Assembly (NCBI RefSeq): GCF_030848395.1
Contig: NZ_JAVDBT010000014.1
Coordinates: forward strand, 1-64,000
Source: Pseudogemmobacter lacusdianii
Lineage (GTDB): Bacteria; Pseudomonadota; Alphaproteobacteria; Rhodobacterales; Rhodobacteraceae
DNA: 64,000 nucleotides
Direction: 5' to 3'
Shown: piece after piece, positions 55,104 to 64,000 of the stretch
Position numbering within the stretch: position 1 is the stretch's first letter
Layout: every line of letters begins with the position of its first letter
Notes under the pieces: generated by a model
The model's database searches: none
Told to the model about the DNA's origin: nothing
What the model saw: only the letters and a program-made list of their open reading frames with translations
Position numbers and translations under genes: made by a program

Positions 55104-56318
55104 TTACGCTTTGGCGACCAGGCCGGTCTCAGAGGCGTAAAGATGCGCGCCTTGCCCCAGTTCGGCACCGAAAACCTCGCGCAGGGCTTGGCTCACCCCG
55201 ATTGCGCCTTGCTCCCATGTGGAGAGGTGAATTTCGCGCAGATTTTGCCGCAAATGCGTTGACAGCGCTTGGCGGACCAGCTGCGCCTCATGCGCCTCGG
55301 GACCAATCTCGATCAGATCGGCCAAAAGCGCGGCCAGTGCGGCGGCGGTTTGGTTGGCGTGATGCTGGCCCGGTGTTGCCGCATAGTAATCTTGCAAGCC
55401 CTTGATATAGAGCTTGATATCGGCACCCGGAGCCAGTTCGCCCAGCACTTTCGCCGCAGCGCGGTGGAACAAGGCATAGGCAGCCGCACCGCTGCGATCT
55501 TGGGTGCGCTTCATGGCGCGGCGGGCGGCCGGCTCAAACCCGGCAAAGGTGCCAAACCATTGCGGCAGCAAGTGTTCGGCATGCACGACATGCGGCTCGG
55601 CATTGCTGGGATCCAGGTCGGACCAATCTTCATACCAGTCGCGGCAAAGCGCATCACCGTCTTCAATGCCCCGCACCAAAAGGTAGCGCGCCCGTGCCAG
55701 ATGCGGGGAATCCTCCTCGATCGGGTCAAAGCCGTCCAAGACTGCCTCGGCCAGGCGGGTGTGCTGGGTGAAAGCGGCCCATGCCTCACGCGGGATCGCC
55801 GGACCAAGATTTGCGGCGCGACGGGCCCAACCGTAATCCAGATGCGCCAGCGCCAAGACAGCCGCGGCCATCGGATCGGCGGGATGCGCCGCCTGCACCG
55901 CCACCAAACGGTCGAGCTCGGCCAGAGCGGCGGTCCAATCTTTGCATGCCAAGGGCTTCGCCAAGGCCGCCCTTGCCCCCTCGCTGATCAGACAAGCGAG
56001 CCGCCGCCCTGCGGGCGCCGCCGCCCGGTCGCGGTCCGCTTGGCGCAAGCTGTCGAAAAGCCGCCTCCATTGGCCGGCCTCGGCCAAGAGAGCCGCCTCA
56101 TCCACCTGCGCCTGCCAAAGTTTTTGCATCGGGCTTTGCGGCAAAATGGCAGCATGCAAACGCCCCTCAAGCACCGCCACCGGGCCTGCCTCTGCCCGAT
56201 CTTGCGCGGCTGACCCGGACTGCTCCCCCATGCGCCCCTTGCCCAATCGGGCGGCAAGAAGCCGCGCAGGCGTCGCAAGCCGGGTGGTCAAGGCCGCGAA
56301 AGGCGATGTAGTCAGCAT
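55104..56318 (-). CDS. unrecognised 404-residue helical protein
   Basis: I do not recognise the family. No signal peptide or transmembrane helix is evident. The sequence is rich in Ala, Leu, Arg and Trp, with helical patterns resembling TPR-like solenoids ([64 protein letters not shown]). A conserved-looking block [28 protein letters not shown] is near the C-terminus, with several Trp and His residues. It lies between gatB (same strand) and a divergent SLT lipoprotein gene. Codon use is like its neighbours, so a real gene is likely. Confidence 0.7.
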   Translation of the reverse strand: MLTTSPFAALTTRLATPARLLAARLGKGRMGEQSGSAAQDRAEAGPVAVLEGRLHAAILPQSPMQKLWQAQVDEAALLAEAGQWRRLFDSLRQADRDRAAAPAGRRLACLISEGARAALAKPLACKDWTAALAELDRLVAVQAAHPADPMAAAVLALAHLDYGWARRAANLGPAIPREAWAAFTQHTRLAEAVLDGFDPIEEDSPHLARARYLLVRGIEDGDALCRDWYEDWSDLDPSNAEPHVVHAEHLLPQWFGTFAGFEPAARRAMKRTQDRSGAAAYALFHRAAAKVLGELAPGADIKLYIKGLQDYYAATPGQHHANQTAAALAALLADLIEIGPEAHEAQLVRQALSTHLRQNLREIHLSTWEQGAIGVSQALREVFGAELGQGAHLYASETGLVAKA

Positions 56319-56380
56319 TCCGTTCCCCTAAGGACGTCGATCATTCGGGGGGAGCAGTGACGCCGGAAAGGGGCAGAAAG

Positions 56381-57037
56381 ATGGTATGGTCAAGGATTTC
56401 GCGTGATGCTGCACAGCCTTTGGGCGCGCAGCCTGCCGTTCTTGGCAAAACCGCTCGTCGTGCGGCCGCTTTCGGTCTGATCGCGCTTGGCCTTGCGGGA
56501 TGCGTGAATGAGGCGGGCAACTCCGTCCTACCCGATGTGCCGACCCGCTGGGATCACCGCCCCGAGGCGCAAAGCTGGACCGCCGCAGCCTTCGTCGCTG
56601 TCGCAGAGAAGGACGATATTCTGGCAAATCGCGTGCCGGGCGATATCAACACTTGGTGCCCCGGCTATAAGAACGCCACACTGAATGAGCGCCGCGCCTT
56701 TTGGGTTGGGCTGATGTCGGCGGTGGCGAAAAAGGAAAGCAGCCACAATCCGGCCGCTTCTGGAGGCGGCGGGCGCTACATCGGCTTGATGCAAATCTCG
56801 CCCGCCACGGCGCGCGGCAATGGCTGCGATGCAGCCTCAACTGCGGCCCTGAAAGACGGCAGCGAGAATTTGGAATGCGCGGTCGAGGTCTTCTCGCGCG
56901 ATGTCGCCCGTGACGGGTTGGTCGCTGGCGGTGGCAATCGTGGCATCGGCCGTCAATGGGGCCCGTTCCGCAAGTCAGATGCACGGGCGACAATGGCAGC
57001 ATGGACGGCCAAACAGCCCTACTGCGCCAAAGGCTAA
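56381..57037 (+). CDS. SLT-domain lipoprotein (lytic transglycosylase-like)
   Basis: 218 residues from ATG 56381 (a GTG at 56357 would add eight). A lipobox LAGC at about residues 38-41 marks a lipoprotein. The C-terminal half is an SLT-type muramidase-like domain with the catalytic Glu in AKKESSHNP and GLMQISPATARG. It should cleave peptidoglycan at the envelope. Two further Cys residues (CDAAS, LECAV) may pair. Single gene, divergent from the unrecognised 404-residue protein gene. Confidence 0.84.
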   Translation: MVWSRISRDAAQPLGAQPAVLGKTARRAAAFGLIALGLAGCVNEAGNSVLPDVPTRWDHRPEAQSWTAAAFVAVAEKDDILANRVPGDINTWCPGYKNATLNERRAFWVGLMSAVAKKESSHNPAASGGGGRYIGLMQISPATARGNGCDAASTAALKDGSENLECAVEVFSRDVARDGLVAGGGNRGIGRQWGPFRKSDARATMAAWTAKQPYCAKG

Positions 57038-57072
57038 AGCTTTTTCCTTGTTCACCCGTAGCTTGACGTAAG

Positions 57073-57097
57073 GAGCGCCGGGTTTCACCCGACGCTC
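57073..57097. terminator. hairpin between convergent SLT and pepN genes
   Basis: 11-bp stem GAGCGCCGGGT / ACCCGACGCTC with one mismatch and a three-base loop. No T run follows on either side, so its strength as terminator is uncertain. Confidence 0.5.
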
Positions 57098-57107
57098 TGC
57101 CCGCGAA

Positions 57108-59669
57108 TTAAATGCTGCCGCGCATCCGCGAGGCCATTTCCTTCAAATCACGGCTTAACCCGGTTGCGGCCAAAATCCGGTCGAGCTGCGCCTTAGCATG
57201 CCCCTGCCGGTTCGCGTCATAGCGCCCCCAAGTCTCAAAGGCTGTGGACATGCGGGCTGCGGTTTGCGGGTTCAACGGGTCAATCTTCAAAAGCCAGTCC
57301 GCCAGAAGGCGGTAGCCCGCCCCATCGGCGCGGTGGAAGCCCGCGTGATTGCCCGCGAGAGAGCCCAGAACGCTGCGGAAGCGGTTGGGGTTCTTCCAAT
57401 CAAACGCCGGATGCGCGGTCAATTCTGCCGTCAACTCGGCCGCGCGTTCGGGTGCAGCATGAAGGATTTGCAGCGCAAACCACTTGTCCATCACCAAAGC
57501 ATTGCCGCCCCAGCGCTTCTCGAAGGCCTGCAGTTCAGCCTGTCCTTCGCCAATTGCCAAAAGTGCCGACAAAGCCCCTACCTGATCGGTCATATTGCTG
57601 GCCGAGGCAAATCCCGCAGTCGCCGCCTGACCCGCATCAAGCCGCGCTTGCAGCATCAGGGCCGCCGCTTTCAAAGCCCGCCGCCCGGCCGCTTTGGCAT
57701 CAGCCGAGAAAGCCCCGGTCTCCGACATCGCAGCGATCAGCGCCGGCAGTCCCGGGGCCAGCTTCGCCGCCAATGCCTGCGAAGCCTCTCTGCGGGCGGC
57801 CTGGATGCGATCTGGGTCGGGCGTTGCACCGGCATCGTAAAGCGCTTGCGCAAGCTCATCCTCACCCGGCAGGCGCAGAGCCAAAGCGCGGAACGCCGGG
57901 TCAAGCTCAGGATCCAAAGCCAAACCAGCCAGCGCCTCAAGCCATTGTGGCGCTGGAGCCGCCCCTTCTTGCACCATCGCGAGCAGGGCCGATTTCGCCA
58001 AAGCCCGACCCGCCTCCCAGCGGTTGAAAAGGTCGGTGTCATGCGCCAAAAGGAAGGCCTGTTCAGCAGAAGTCGTGGTTCGCTGCAGCACCACGGGCGC
58101 TGAGAAGCCGCGCAGGATCGAGGGGATCGGCTTCGTCGCCAGCCCTTCAAAACGGAAGCTTTGCGCCGCTTGCGTCATCTCGAGCACGGTCGTGCCCACC
58201 ACCTCATCGCCATTGGGGTTCAAAAGCCCCACAGCGATTGGGATCACCTTGGCGTCTTTATGCGGCTGGCCCGGTGTCGCGGGGTTCTCTTGCTCAAAAT
58301 GCAGCGTGTAGGTGCCATCCTCCCATGTCTCAGCAACCTTCAGGCGCGGCGTCCCGGCCTGCCCATACCAACGCTTGAACGCTGCAAGGTCGCGGCCAGT
58401 CACATCTTCGAAGACCCGCAGCCAATCTTCGATCGTCGCAGCCTCACCATCATGGCGATCAAAATAAAGGTCTAAAGCACGGGCATAATCCGCATCCCCC
58501 ACCAAGGTTTTCAGCATGCCGATGATCTCGGCACCCTTTTCATAGATGGTGGCGGTGTAGAAATTGTTGATCTCAACAAAGGATTCCGGCCGCACCGGAT
58601 GCGCCAATGGCCCCTGATCCTCGCGGAACTGCCGCGCGCGCAACAAGGCCACATCCTCGATCCGCTTCACCGCGCCCGAGCGCATATCGCCGGAAAACTG
58701 CTGATCGCGGAAGACCGTAAGGCCTTCTTTCAGGCAAAGCTGGAACCAATCGCGGCAGGTGGTCCGGTTACCGGTCCAATTGTGGAAATATTCATGCGCG
58801 ATCACGCTTTCGATACGGGCATAATCGTCATCTGTGGCGGTCTCGGGGCTGGCCAGAACGAGCTTAGAGTTGAAAATGTTCAACCCTTTGTTCTCCATCG
58901 CGCCCATATTGAAGTCATCGACGGCGACGATGTTGAAAATGTCCAAATCATATTCGCGCCCGTAAACCTCTTCATCCCAGCGCATCGAGCGGATGAGGCT
59001 GTCCATCGCATAGGCGCAACGATCCTCATCACCCGGTCGCACCCAGATCGCGAGATCAACCTTGCGGCCCGATTGGGTCGTAAAACTGTCGCGGTGCGCC
59101 ACCAAATCGCCCGCCACCAGCGCGAAAAGATAGGCCGGCTTTGGCCAAGGGTCTTGCCATTCCGCCCAACCCGCGCCCTGCCCCAAAGGGTTGCCGTTCG
59201 ACAAGAGCACCGGCAGATCCGCTTCAATGCGCACCTTGAAGGTGGCCATGACATCGGGGCGGTCGGGGTAATAGGTGATCTTGCGAAACCCCTCGGCCTC
59301 GCATTGCGTGCAATACATGCCGTTCGACATGTAAAGCCCCTCAAGCGCAGTATTGGCGGCGGGGGCAATCTCGACCTCGGCCTCCCATAGGAAGGGGCCC
59401 GAGGGCACGGCGCAGCGCAGCCCCGTCGGAGTGACCACGGGCGTGATCTCTTGGCCATCAATCCGAGCCGAGATCAGCCTAAGCAACTCACCATGCAAGA
59501 AAAAATCTTTGCCAGAGGAAGGAGCCTTGGGGTTCGGCGCAAAGCGGATGCGAGAAAGGACGCGGGTCGCCTCGGGGAAGAGCCGGAAGGTCAGCTCGAC
59601 GCTGTCGATGGTCCAGCCAAAGGGCTGGTAATCGGCCAGATAAATGGTCTGCGGTGCGGCGTCTTGCAT
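57108..59669 (-). CDS. pepN: aminopeptidase N
   Basis: 853 residues of M1 metallopeptidase, which trims N-terminal residues from peptides in the cytoplasm. The GAMENKGLN exopeptidase motif and the zinc site HEYFHNW (about 289-293) with the downstream Glu in LCLKEGLTVF are intact. The DUF3458-type Ig-like and C-terminal helical domains follow, as in Gram-negative PepN. ATG at 59669 (MQDAAPQTIYLADY) fits the family; 20 extra codons upstream are open but unlikely. Confidence 0.94.
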   Translation of the reverse strand: MQDAAPQTIYLADYQPFGWTIDSVELTFRLFPEATRVLSRIRFAPNPKAPSSGKDFFLHGELLRLISARIDGQEITPVVTPTGLRCAVPSGPFLWEAEVEIAPAANTALEGLYMSNGMYCTQCEAEGFRKITYYPDRPDVMATFKVRIEADLPVLLSNGNPLGQGAGWAEWQDPWPKPAYLFALVAGDLVAHRDSFTTQSGRKVDLAIWVRPGDEDRCAYAMDSLIRSMRWDEEVYGREYDLDIFNIVAVDDFNMGAMENKGLNIFNSKLVLASPETATDDDYARIESVIAHEYFHNWTGNRTTCRDWFQLCLKEGLTVFRDQQFSGDMRSGAVKRIEDVALLRARQFREDQGPLAHPVRPESFVEINNFYTATIYEKGAEIIGMLKTLVGDADYARALDLYFDRHDGEAATIEDWLRVFEDVTGRDLAAFKRWYGQAGTPRLKVAETWEDGTYTLHFEQENPATPGQPHKDAKVIPIAVGLLNPNGDEVVGTTVLEMTQAAQSFRFEGLATKPIPSILRGFSAPVVLQRTTTSAEQAFLLAHDTDLFNRWEAGRALAKSALLAMVQEGAAPAPQWLEALAGLALDPELDPAFRALALRLPGEDELAQALYDAGATPDPDRIQAARREASQALAAKLAPGLPALIAAMSETGAFSADAKAAGRRALKAAALMLQARLDAGQAATAGFASASNMTDQVGALSALLAIGEGQAELQAFEKRWGGNALVMDKWFALQILHAAPERAAELTAELTAHPAFDWKNPNRFRSVLGSLAGNHAGFHRADGAGYRLLADWLLKIDPLNPQTAARMSTAFETWGRYDANRQGHAKAQLDRILAATGLSRDLKEMASRMRGSI

Positions 59670-59736
59670 GGTCGGATCCCCGGAGCTGCTCTGGCGGCAA
59701 AGCCTAGGGGCGCGGGGCGCGGGCTTCAAGGGAGCG

Positions 59737-59776
59737 CTTTTGCGGCGGCGCAGCTTTCGGTGCAGCGCCGCAAAAG
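59737..59776. other. large GC hairpin upstream of pepN
   Basis: Perfect 11-bp arms CTTTTGCGGCG / CGCCGCAAAAG (59737-59747 with 59766-59776) enclosing an 18-base loop that can form a further small stem. It lies between pepN and the SRPBCC gene; the role is unknown. Confidence 0.6.
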
Positions 59777-59782
59777 GAAAGT

Positions 59783-59819
59783 GCCTCCGGCGAGGATATT
59801 TTTATTCTGAAAGAAGATG
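59783..59819 (+). repeat. dispersed repeat, copy 5
   Basis: GCCTCCGGCGAGGATATTT, then TTATTCTGAAAGAAG. It matches copy 6 at the window end and shares its first half with copy 3. Unlike the other copies it is antisense to both neighbouring genes. Confidence 0.75.
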
Positions 59820-60704
59820 TTAGGGAGAGTGCTGGTGCGCACCCACCGCCTTGGCGAGCTTGCCGAGGGTTTGCAGGCCAAGTTCCACCGCGCCAAATCC
59901 TTTGGCCGCTTCGCATTCCTTGGCTGAAGCGAAAACCATGCCAAGCGTGACTTCCGTCGCGCCCGCAGTCTCGTCAAAACGCGCCCAAGCATCGGCATGT
60001 TTGGGGCCGTTCTCCCCCCAAAGCAGCGTGTAGCTGAGCCGGTCCTGCGGGATGATCTCTTGATAGCGGTGGTGATTGGGATAGACGGTCCCATCCGGTC
60101 CGATCATGTCAAAGACCCATTCGCCGCCCGACCGCAGATCTATCCTTTTGGTGCGGCAGGAAAAACCCTCCGGCCCCCACCATCGCGGCAGGCTCGCCTC
60201 ATCGAGCCACGCGCCCCAGACTGCCGCTTTCGGGGCGTTGATGACCCGGCGGATCAGCATCATCCGCTCGGCCACGTCGCGCAGATTGTTAAGCCCGCCG
60301 TTGAAGCCATGCCGGTAGCCCGCGGCCATATCCGAAGCCAGAGAGGAGAGCTGCACGGTGACATGGATCCGGCTGCCCGTCACTGTCGGGGAGAAAACCG
60401 CCGTCACCAGGGCCGCCGATTGCGGCACGCCTTCGGCCGAGATCACCTCGTAATTCACGCTGCGCGCTTCGGGATCAAGCGTCAGCCAGCCGGTTTCGAC
60501 ACGGATCTCGGGCGGATTGGGGCCTTGGCAGATCGAGATCTCGCGCCCGCCGACCCTTGGATCTGACTCAAGGATGCTGACCTCAACCTCGGGCGTGGGG
60601 GCGGACCAGATTGCGCGGGCGGCGGGCGCCAGCCAGGCTTGCCACAAAGTGTCGACCGGAGCGGCGATCTCGCGCTCAAAGCTGAGTTGCGCAAAGGGCG
60701 TCAT
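59820..60704 (-). CDS. tandem SRPBCC (Aha1/START-like) protein
   Basis: 294 residues made of two SRPBCC domains in a row. The first begins FEREIAAPVDTLWQAWL. The second begins IRRVINAPKAAVWGAWLDEASLPRWWGPEGF and is the better match to the Aha1-like (CalC) group. These form hydrophobic cavities for small ligands; no enzyme activity can be assigned. Its ATG overlaps the stop of the single-domain SRPBCC gene by 4 bp, so it is the third gene of an ArsR-SRPBCC-SRPBCC operon. The first domain looks more divergent than the second. Confidence 0.82.
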   Translation of the reverse strand: MTPFAQLSFEREIAAPVDTLWQAWLAPAARAIWSAPTPEVEVSILESDPRVGGREISICQGPNPPEIRVETGWLTLDPEARSVNYEVISAEGVPQSAALVTAVFSPTVTGSRIHVTVQLSSLASDMAAGYRHGFNGGLNNLRDVAERMMLIRRVINAPKAAVWGAWLDEASLPRWWGPEGFSCRTKRIDLRSGGEWVFDMIGPDGTVYPNHHRYQEIIPQDRLSYTLLWGENGPKHADAWARFDETAGATEVTLGMVFASAKECEAAKGFGAVELGLQTLGKLAKAVGAHQHSP

Positions 60705-61186
60705 CCTTGCAACCCCTTGGCATAGGTTTCAAGCTGGCTCGCCACCGTGCCCCAGCCATCATAAAAACCCATCTTCTCATGGCTGGCGCGGGCATCAGGG
60801 CTGCGATGGCGCGCGATGGCGGTATAGGTCGTGCCGCCATCGGCACCGTCCTGCAAGAGCAGAATGGCGGTCATGAAGGGATCAGCCGCGGGCTTCCAGC
60901 CTTCGGTGTAGCTGTCGGTAAAGACAAGTTTTTCACCGGGGACCACCTCAAGATAGACCCCCTTATTGTCCATCACATGGCCGTCGACATCAAAGCTGGT
61001 GTTGAACCTTCCGCCGACGCACAGATCGATATCGACCGCGGTGATTTTATGTGGCTTGGGGATGAAAAAATGCGGAATGTGGCGCGGTTCGGTCCAGCAT
61101 TCCCAGATCAGCGCGCGTGGCACCGCAAGGCTGCGGGTGAAGCTGAGGTCGGTTTGCGGGTCGAGGTCGAAAGCGTGCAGGTTCAT
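60701..61186 (-). CDS. SRPBCC (Aha1/CalC-like) protein
   Basis: 161 residues, one SRPBCC domain: FTRSLAVPRALIWECWTEPRHIPHFFIPKPHK, VGGRFNTSFDVDGHVMDNKG, and a C-terminal GWGTVASQLETYAKGL helix that closes the cavity. It is coupled by 4-bp overlaps to both neighbours (ArsR upstream, tandem SRPBCC downstream). In similar operons the ArsR protein represses these genes; the ligand and physiological role are unknown. Confidence 0.85.
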   Translation of the reverse strand: MNLHAFDLDPQTDLSFTRSLAVPRALIWECWTEPRHIPHFFIPKPHKITAVDIDLCVGGRFNTSFDVDGHVMDNKGVYLEVVPGEKLVFTDSYTEGWKPAADPFMTAILLLQDGADGGTTYTAIARHRSPDARASHEKMGFYDGWGTVASQLETYAKGLQG

Positions 61187-61536
61187 GGTTTTCGCTCCTC
61201 CATCAATTTCATCACATAATCATCAAGCCGATCGAGCCGGGCCTCCCAGATCGACCTTTGCTCATCGAGCCAGTTGCGGATCGGGGTCAGCGCCTCGGGG
61301 CGGATCGCGCAAGAGCGCACCCTTCCGTCCTTGGTGCTGTCGATCAGCCCAGCCTCTTCCAGCACAGATAAGTGGCGCATCACCGTGGGCAGGCGCAGCC
61401 CGCTGGGACGCGCCAGCTCAGAGACGGGCGCGGGCCCTTCGGCAAGGCGTGTCAGGATCGCGCGTCGGGTCGGGTCCGACAAAGCGTGGAACATTAAAGA
61501 TAGGTCTGCGTCATGCTTAGCCATATTGCTAACCAT
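61183..61536 (-). CDS. ArsR family regulator
   Basis: 117 residues with the winged helix of ArsR repressors (FHALSDPTRRAILTRLAEGPAPVSELA, TVMRHLSVLEEAGLIDSTKDGRVR). No metal-binding Cys pattern (ELCVCDL) is present, so it is of the non-metal group that usually accompanies SRPBCC genes. ATG at 61536 or the one at 61524 could start it. A TTAGC-N6-GCTAA inverted repeat covers the start region and may be its own operator. It heads the three-gene operon. Confidence 0.87.
   Translation of the reverse strand: MVSNMAKHDADLSLMFHALSDPTRRAILTRLAEGPAPVSELARPSGLRLPTVMRHLSVLEEAGLIDSTKDGRVRSCAIRPEALTPIRNWLDEQRSIWEARLDRLDDYVMKLMEERKP
61517..61532. promoter_or_regulatory. TTAGC-N6-GCTAA inverted repeat at the arsR start
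   Basis: Perfect 5-bp arms with six bases between, overlapping the first codons of the ArsR gene, in an AT-rich patch that also repeats CCATAT. Candidate auto-operator; inferred from position only. Confidence 0.4.
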
Positions 61537-61721
61537 ATGCCGAGTGATCTTTGACGCAAGAGAAACTTCGCAGGTCAGCTAAGTTTTGCCTTGCCGTTGC
61601 GGCATCTTCAACGAAACACATAAAGTGCTTACTTGCCCAGCCAATCAATTGGCACGCCTCTTACCTTGCTCCACGCCAGCCCCAAGAGGTACTGTGCACC
61701 GCGGTATGCAAGGAGGCGATC

Positions 61722-63869
61722 ATGGCAGCGCGAGTGACGAAATCCGGGCTTAAGGTTGATGAGCAGCTGGCCCGCTTCATGGATGAGACCGCCCTGCCCG
61801 GCACCGGCATCGCGCCCGCGCAGTTCTGGGATGGTTTTGCCGCGATCCTTCGTGATCTGGCGCCGAAGAACCGCGCGCTTTTGGCCAAGCGCCAAACCTT
61901 GCAGGACCAGATCGATGCTTGGCACCGCGCCCGCAAAGGCCAGAGCCACGACCATATCGCCTATAAGAGCTTCTTGGCCGAGATCGGCTATCTTCTGCCC
62001 GAAGGCCCGGCCTTCCAGATCGAGACCGAGAATGTTGACCCCGAGATTGCTACGGTTCCCGGCCCTCAGCTCGTGGTGCCGATCACCAATGCGCGCTATG
62101 CTTTGAACGCTGCCAACGCGCGCTGGGGCAGCCTTTACGACTGCCTTTACGGCACTGATGCGATGGGCTCGGCTCCGCCGAAAGGCCCTTACGAGAAGGG
62201 CCGCGGCGCGCGCGTGGTCGCGCGGGCGCGGGTATTCTTGGATGAGGCCTTCCCGATCGAAGGCGCAAGCCACGCCGATGTGCGCCGCTATTTCGTCAAA
62301 GACGGTGCTTTGCTGGTCGATGACCTGCCGCTGGTAACCCCGTCGAAGTTCGTCGGCTACAAGGGCAATCCGAAGGCGCCGGATGCAATCTTGTTGCGCA
62401 ATAACGGCTTGCATGTCGAACTGATCTTCGACCGGGCGCATTTCATCGGCGCGCGCGATCAGGCACTTCTGGCTGATGTGCAGATCGAAAGCGCGATGTC
62501 GGCGATCATGGATTGCGAAGATTCCGTCGCTTGCGTCGATGCCGAAGACAAGGTGCAGGCCTACGGCAATTGGCTTGGCCTGATGCGCGGCGACTTGGCC
62601 GATACGTTCGAGAAAGCCGGCCGCGCGACGACGCGGCGGCTGAATGCCGACCGGCGCTACACGGCCCCTGATGGCAGCCCACTGGAGTTGAAAGGCCGCG
62701 CGCTGATGTGGGTGCGCAACGTTGGCCATTTGATGACCAACCCGGCGATCCTTTTGCCCGATGGCTCGGAAGTGCCCGAGGGGATCATGGATGCGATGGT
62801 GACCACCGCGATCGCCCTGCATGATCTGCAAAAGACCGAAGGCCTGCGCAACTCGGTCAAAGGCTCGGTCTATGTGGTGAAGCCGAAGATGCACGGGCCT
62901 GAGGAAGTGGCTTTCGCCAATGAGATCTTCACGCGCGTTGAGGCGGTGCTGGGCCTGCCGGCACATACCGTCAAGCTTGGTATCATGGATGAAGAGCGGC
63001 GGACCTCGGTCAACCTGAAGGAATGCATCCGGGCGGCCAAACACCGGGTGGCCTTTATCAACACCGGCTTCCTTGACCGCACCGGCGATGAGATCCACAC
63101 CTCGATGGAAGCTGGCTCCTTCAGCCGCAAAGATTTCATCAAGCGCAAGGGCTGGATCGCGGCTTATGAGAATTTGAACGTCGATATTGGCCTCGAATGC
63201 GGGCTGTCGGGCAAGGCGCAGATCGGCAAGGGCATGTGGGCGATGCCGGATCTGATGGCAGCGATGCTGGATGAGAAGATCGCCCATCCCCGCGCCGGGG
63301 CCAATTGCGCTTGGGTGCCCTCGCCCACCGCCGCCACCTTGCATGCTTTGCATTACCACCGGGTGAATGTGCTGGCGGTGCAGGAGAAACTTGCCAAGGG
63401 TGGGCGGCGCGCCCATGTCGACGGCATCTTGGAGATCCCGCAAGCCAGCTTCCGCCGCTGGTCGGCCGATCAGGTCCGGCGTGAGGTCGACAACAATGCC
63501 CAAGGCATCCTTGGCTATGTGGTGCGCTGGATCGACCAAGGCGTTGGCTGCTCGAAAGTGCCCGATATCAATGATGTCGGGTTGATGGAGGACCGCGCCA
63601 CCTGCCGGATCTCGGCCCAGCACCTCGCCAATTGGCTGCATCAAGGCGTGGTCAGCCGCGATGAGGTGATGGAGGCGATGCAGCGGATGGCGCTGGTGGT
63701 GGACCGCCAGAACGCAAGCGATCCGCTCTACAAGCCAATGGCGCCAGGCTACCAAGGCATCGCCTTCCAAGCCGCCTGCGATCTGGTGTTCAAGGGCCGC
63801 GAGCAACCCTCGGGCTATACCGAGCCCTTGCTGCACGCCTATCGCCTTCAGGCCAAAGCGGCGCGCTAA
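61722..63869 (+). CDS. glcB: malate synthase G
   Basis: 715 residues, matching GlcB-type malate synthase. It condenses glyoxylate with acetyl-CoA to malate in the glyoxylate shunt and in glycolate use. AAGGAGG precedes the ATG; the open frame extends 57 codons upstream into the intergenic DNA. The barrel blocks [75 protein letters not shown] and the [22 protein letters not shown] region are intact. No isocitrate lyase gene lies in the window. Confidence 0.95.
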   Translation: MAARVTKSGLKVDEQLARFMDETALPGTGIAPAQFWDGFAAILRDLAPKNRALLAKRQTLQDQIDAWHRARKGQSHDHIAYKSFLAEIGYLLPEGPAFQIETENVDPEIATVPGPQLVVPITNARYALNAANARWGSLYDCLYGTDAMGSAPPKGPYEKGRGARVVARARVFLDEAFPIEGASHADVRRYFVKDGALLVDDLPLVTPSKFVGYKGNPKAPDAILLRNNGLHVELIFDRAHFIGARDQALLADVQIESAMSAIMDCEDSVACVDAEDKVQAYGNWLGLMRGDLADTFEKAGRATTRRLNADRRYTAPDGSPLELKGRALMWVRNVGHLMTNPAILLPDGSEVPEGIMDAMVTTAIALHDLQKTEGLRNSVKGSVYVVKPKMHGPEEVAFANEIFTRVEAVLGLPAHTVKLGIMDEERRTSVNLKECIRAAKHRVAFINTGFLDRTGDEIHTSMEAGSFSRKDFIKRKGWIAAYENLNVDIGLECGLSGKAQIGKGMWAMPDLMAAMLDEKIAHPRAGANCAWVPSPTAATLHALHYHRVNVLAVQEKLAKGGRRAHVDGILEIPQASFRRWSADQVRREVDNNAQGILGYVVRWIDQGVGCSKVPDINDVGLMEDRATCRISAQHLANWLHQGVVSRDEVMEAMQRMALVVDRQNASDPLYKPMAPGYQGIAFQAACDLVFKGREQPSGYTEPLLHAYRLQAKAAR

Positions 63870-63892
63870 CCCTTAGCGCGTGATCCAATAGC

Positions 63893-63922
63893 GCAGCCGC
63901 TGATCGCGGCTGCAGCTTTCTT
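63893..63922 (+). terminator. intrinsic terminator after glcB
   Basis: Perfect 8-bp stem GCAGCCGC / GCGGCTGC (63893-63900 with 63906-63913), five-base loop, followed by AGCTTTCTTTG. A second hairpin (CCTTGCC/GGCAAGG, 63926-63959) comes just after it. Confidence 0.75.
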
Positions 63923-63962
63923 TGACCTTGCCTCTGCGCGTGCCGCGCAACCGGCAAGGCGG

Positions 63963-64000
63963 TGCCTCCGGCGGGGATATTTTCATTCTGAAAGAAAGCG
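63963..64000 (+). repeat. dispersed repeat, copy 6 (runs to the window end)
   Basis: GCCTCCGGCGGGGATATTT, then TCATTCTGAAAGAAAGC. It lies after glcB in the same sense. Upstream at 63881 the element TGATCCAATAGCGC is shared with 30355 before copy 2, suggesting a longer repeat unit of about 120 bp. Confidence 0.75.

Noticed and set aside
61629-63836. Long open frame of 735 residues on the minus strand
   Set aside because: It is the antisense shadow of malate synthase G, His/Arg/Gln-rich with no recognisable domain.
1-64000. CRISPR arrays, rRNA genes or complete insertion sequences
   Set aside because: No regularly spaced repeats, rRNA signature or transposase with flanking inverted repeats was seen on reading through.

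Overview
The window is 64 kb of GC-rich (roughly 65%), densely coding bacterial chromosome. Gene content and order point to an alphaproteobacterium of the Rhodobacteraceae/Paracoccaceae type (Rhodobacterales): ppiD-trpE, then trpG-trpD-trpC-moaC-moeA-lexA, comEC facing gltX-gltA, an alphaproteobacterial SOS box (GAAC-N7-GAAC) in front of lexA, and GatB for indirect Gln/Asn-tRNA formation. The species cannot be named from this alone.

Layout. 1-4.5 kb: tail of an unknown gene, then a four-gene ABC importer of the Fe3+/putrescine/thiamine type with coupled stops and starts, closed by a strong bidirectional terminator. 4.5-9.9 kb (minus): a YhaN-like SMC-type ATPase, a YhaO/SbcD-like nuclease and a two-HKD phospholipase D protein. 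10.0-11.2 kb: an Xre/DUF2384 antitoxin overlapping a RES-domain toxin. 11.2-18.2 kb: malonyl-CoA synthetase-like ligase with a divergent TetR regulator, the threonine-degradation pair tdh-kbl, an XRE-cupin regulator and SelO. 18.3-21.6 kb: an AT-richer insert next to a tRNA-Pro gene, carrying a TPR-sulfotransferase and a Gly/Ser-rich outer-membrane protein. A degenerate copy (25 of 29 bases) of the tRNA 3' end marks its far side, so I read it as a decayed island.

21.6-26.9 kb is housekeeping: DUF192, double cold-shock protein, pdxH, fabI, LysE exporter, gpt, an aminotransferase. 27-38 kb is one biosynthetic block: PpiD, TrpE, an opposite-strand YibQ-like protein, TrpG, TrpD, a uracil-DNA glycosylase inserted in the trp run, TrpC, MoaC, MoeA and LexA. 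38-43 kb: ComEC without its usual C-terminal metallo-beta-lactamase part, GltX, GltA. 43-48.5 kb: a Lys/Ala-rich secreted protein, a TetR regulator behind a cluster of TTCC/GGAA palindromes, DUF1624 and DUF2235 proteins, and an ornithine/lysine decarboxylase with a divergent AsnC/Lrp regulator. 48.5-64 kb: ValS, a HisC-like aminotransferase, a DUF4177 protein, GatB, an unrecognised 404-residue protein, an SLT lipoprotein, PepN, an ArsR-SRPBCC-SRPBCC operon and malate synthase G.

A small interspersed repeat (core GGATATTT followed by GACAGAAAATG or ATTCTGAAAGAA) occurs at least six times between genes; five copies lie just after a gene, in that gene's direction. I see no CRISPR array, rRNA, replication origin, integrase or intact insertion sequence. 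The best leads for something not fully described are the tRNA-Pro island, the Xre-RES module beside the nuclease/PLD cluster, the operator cluster at 43.7 kb and the repeat family.
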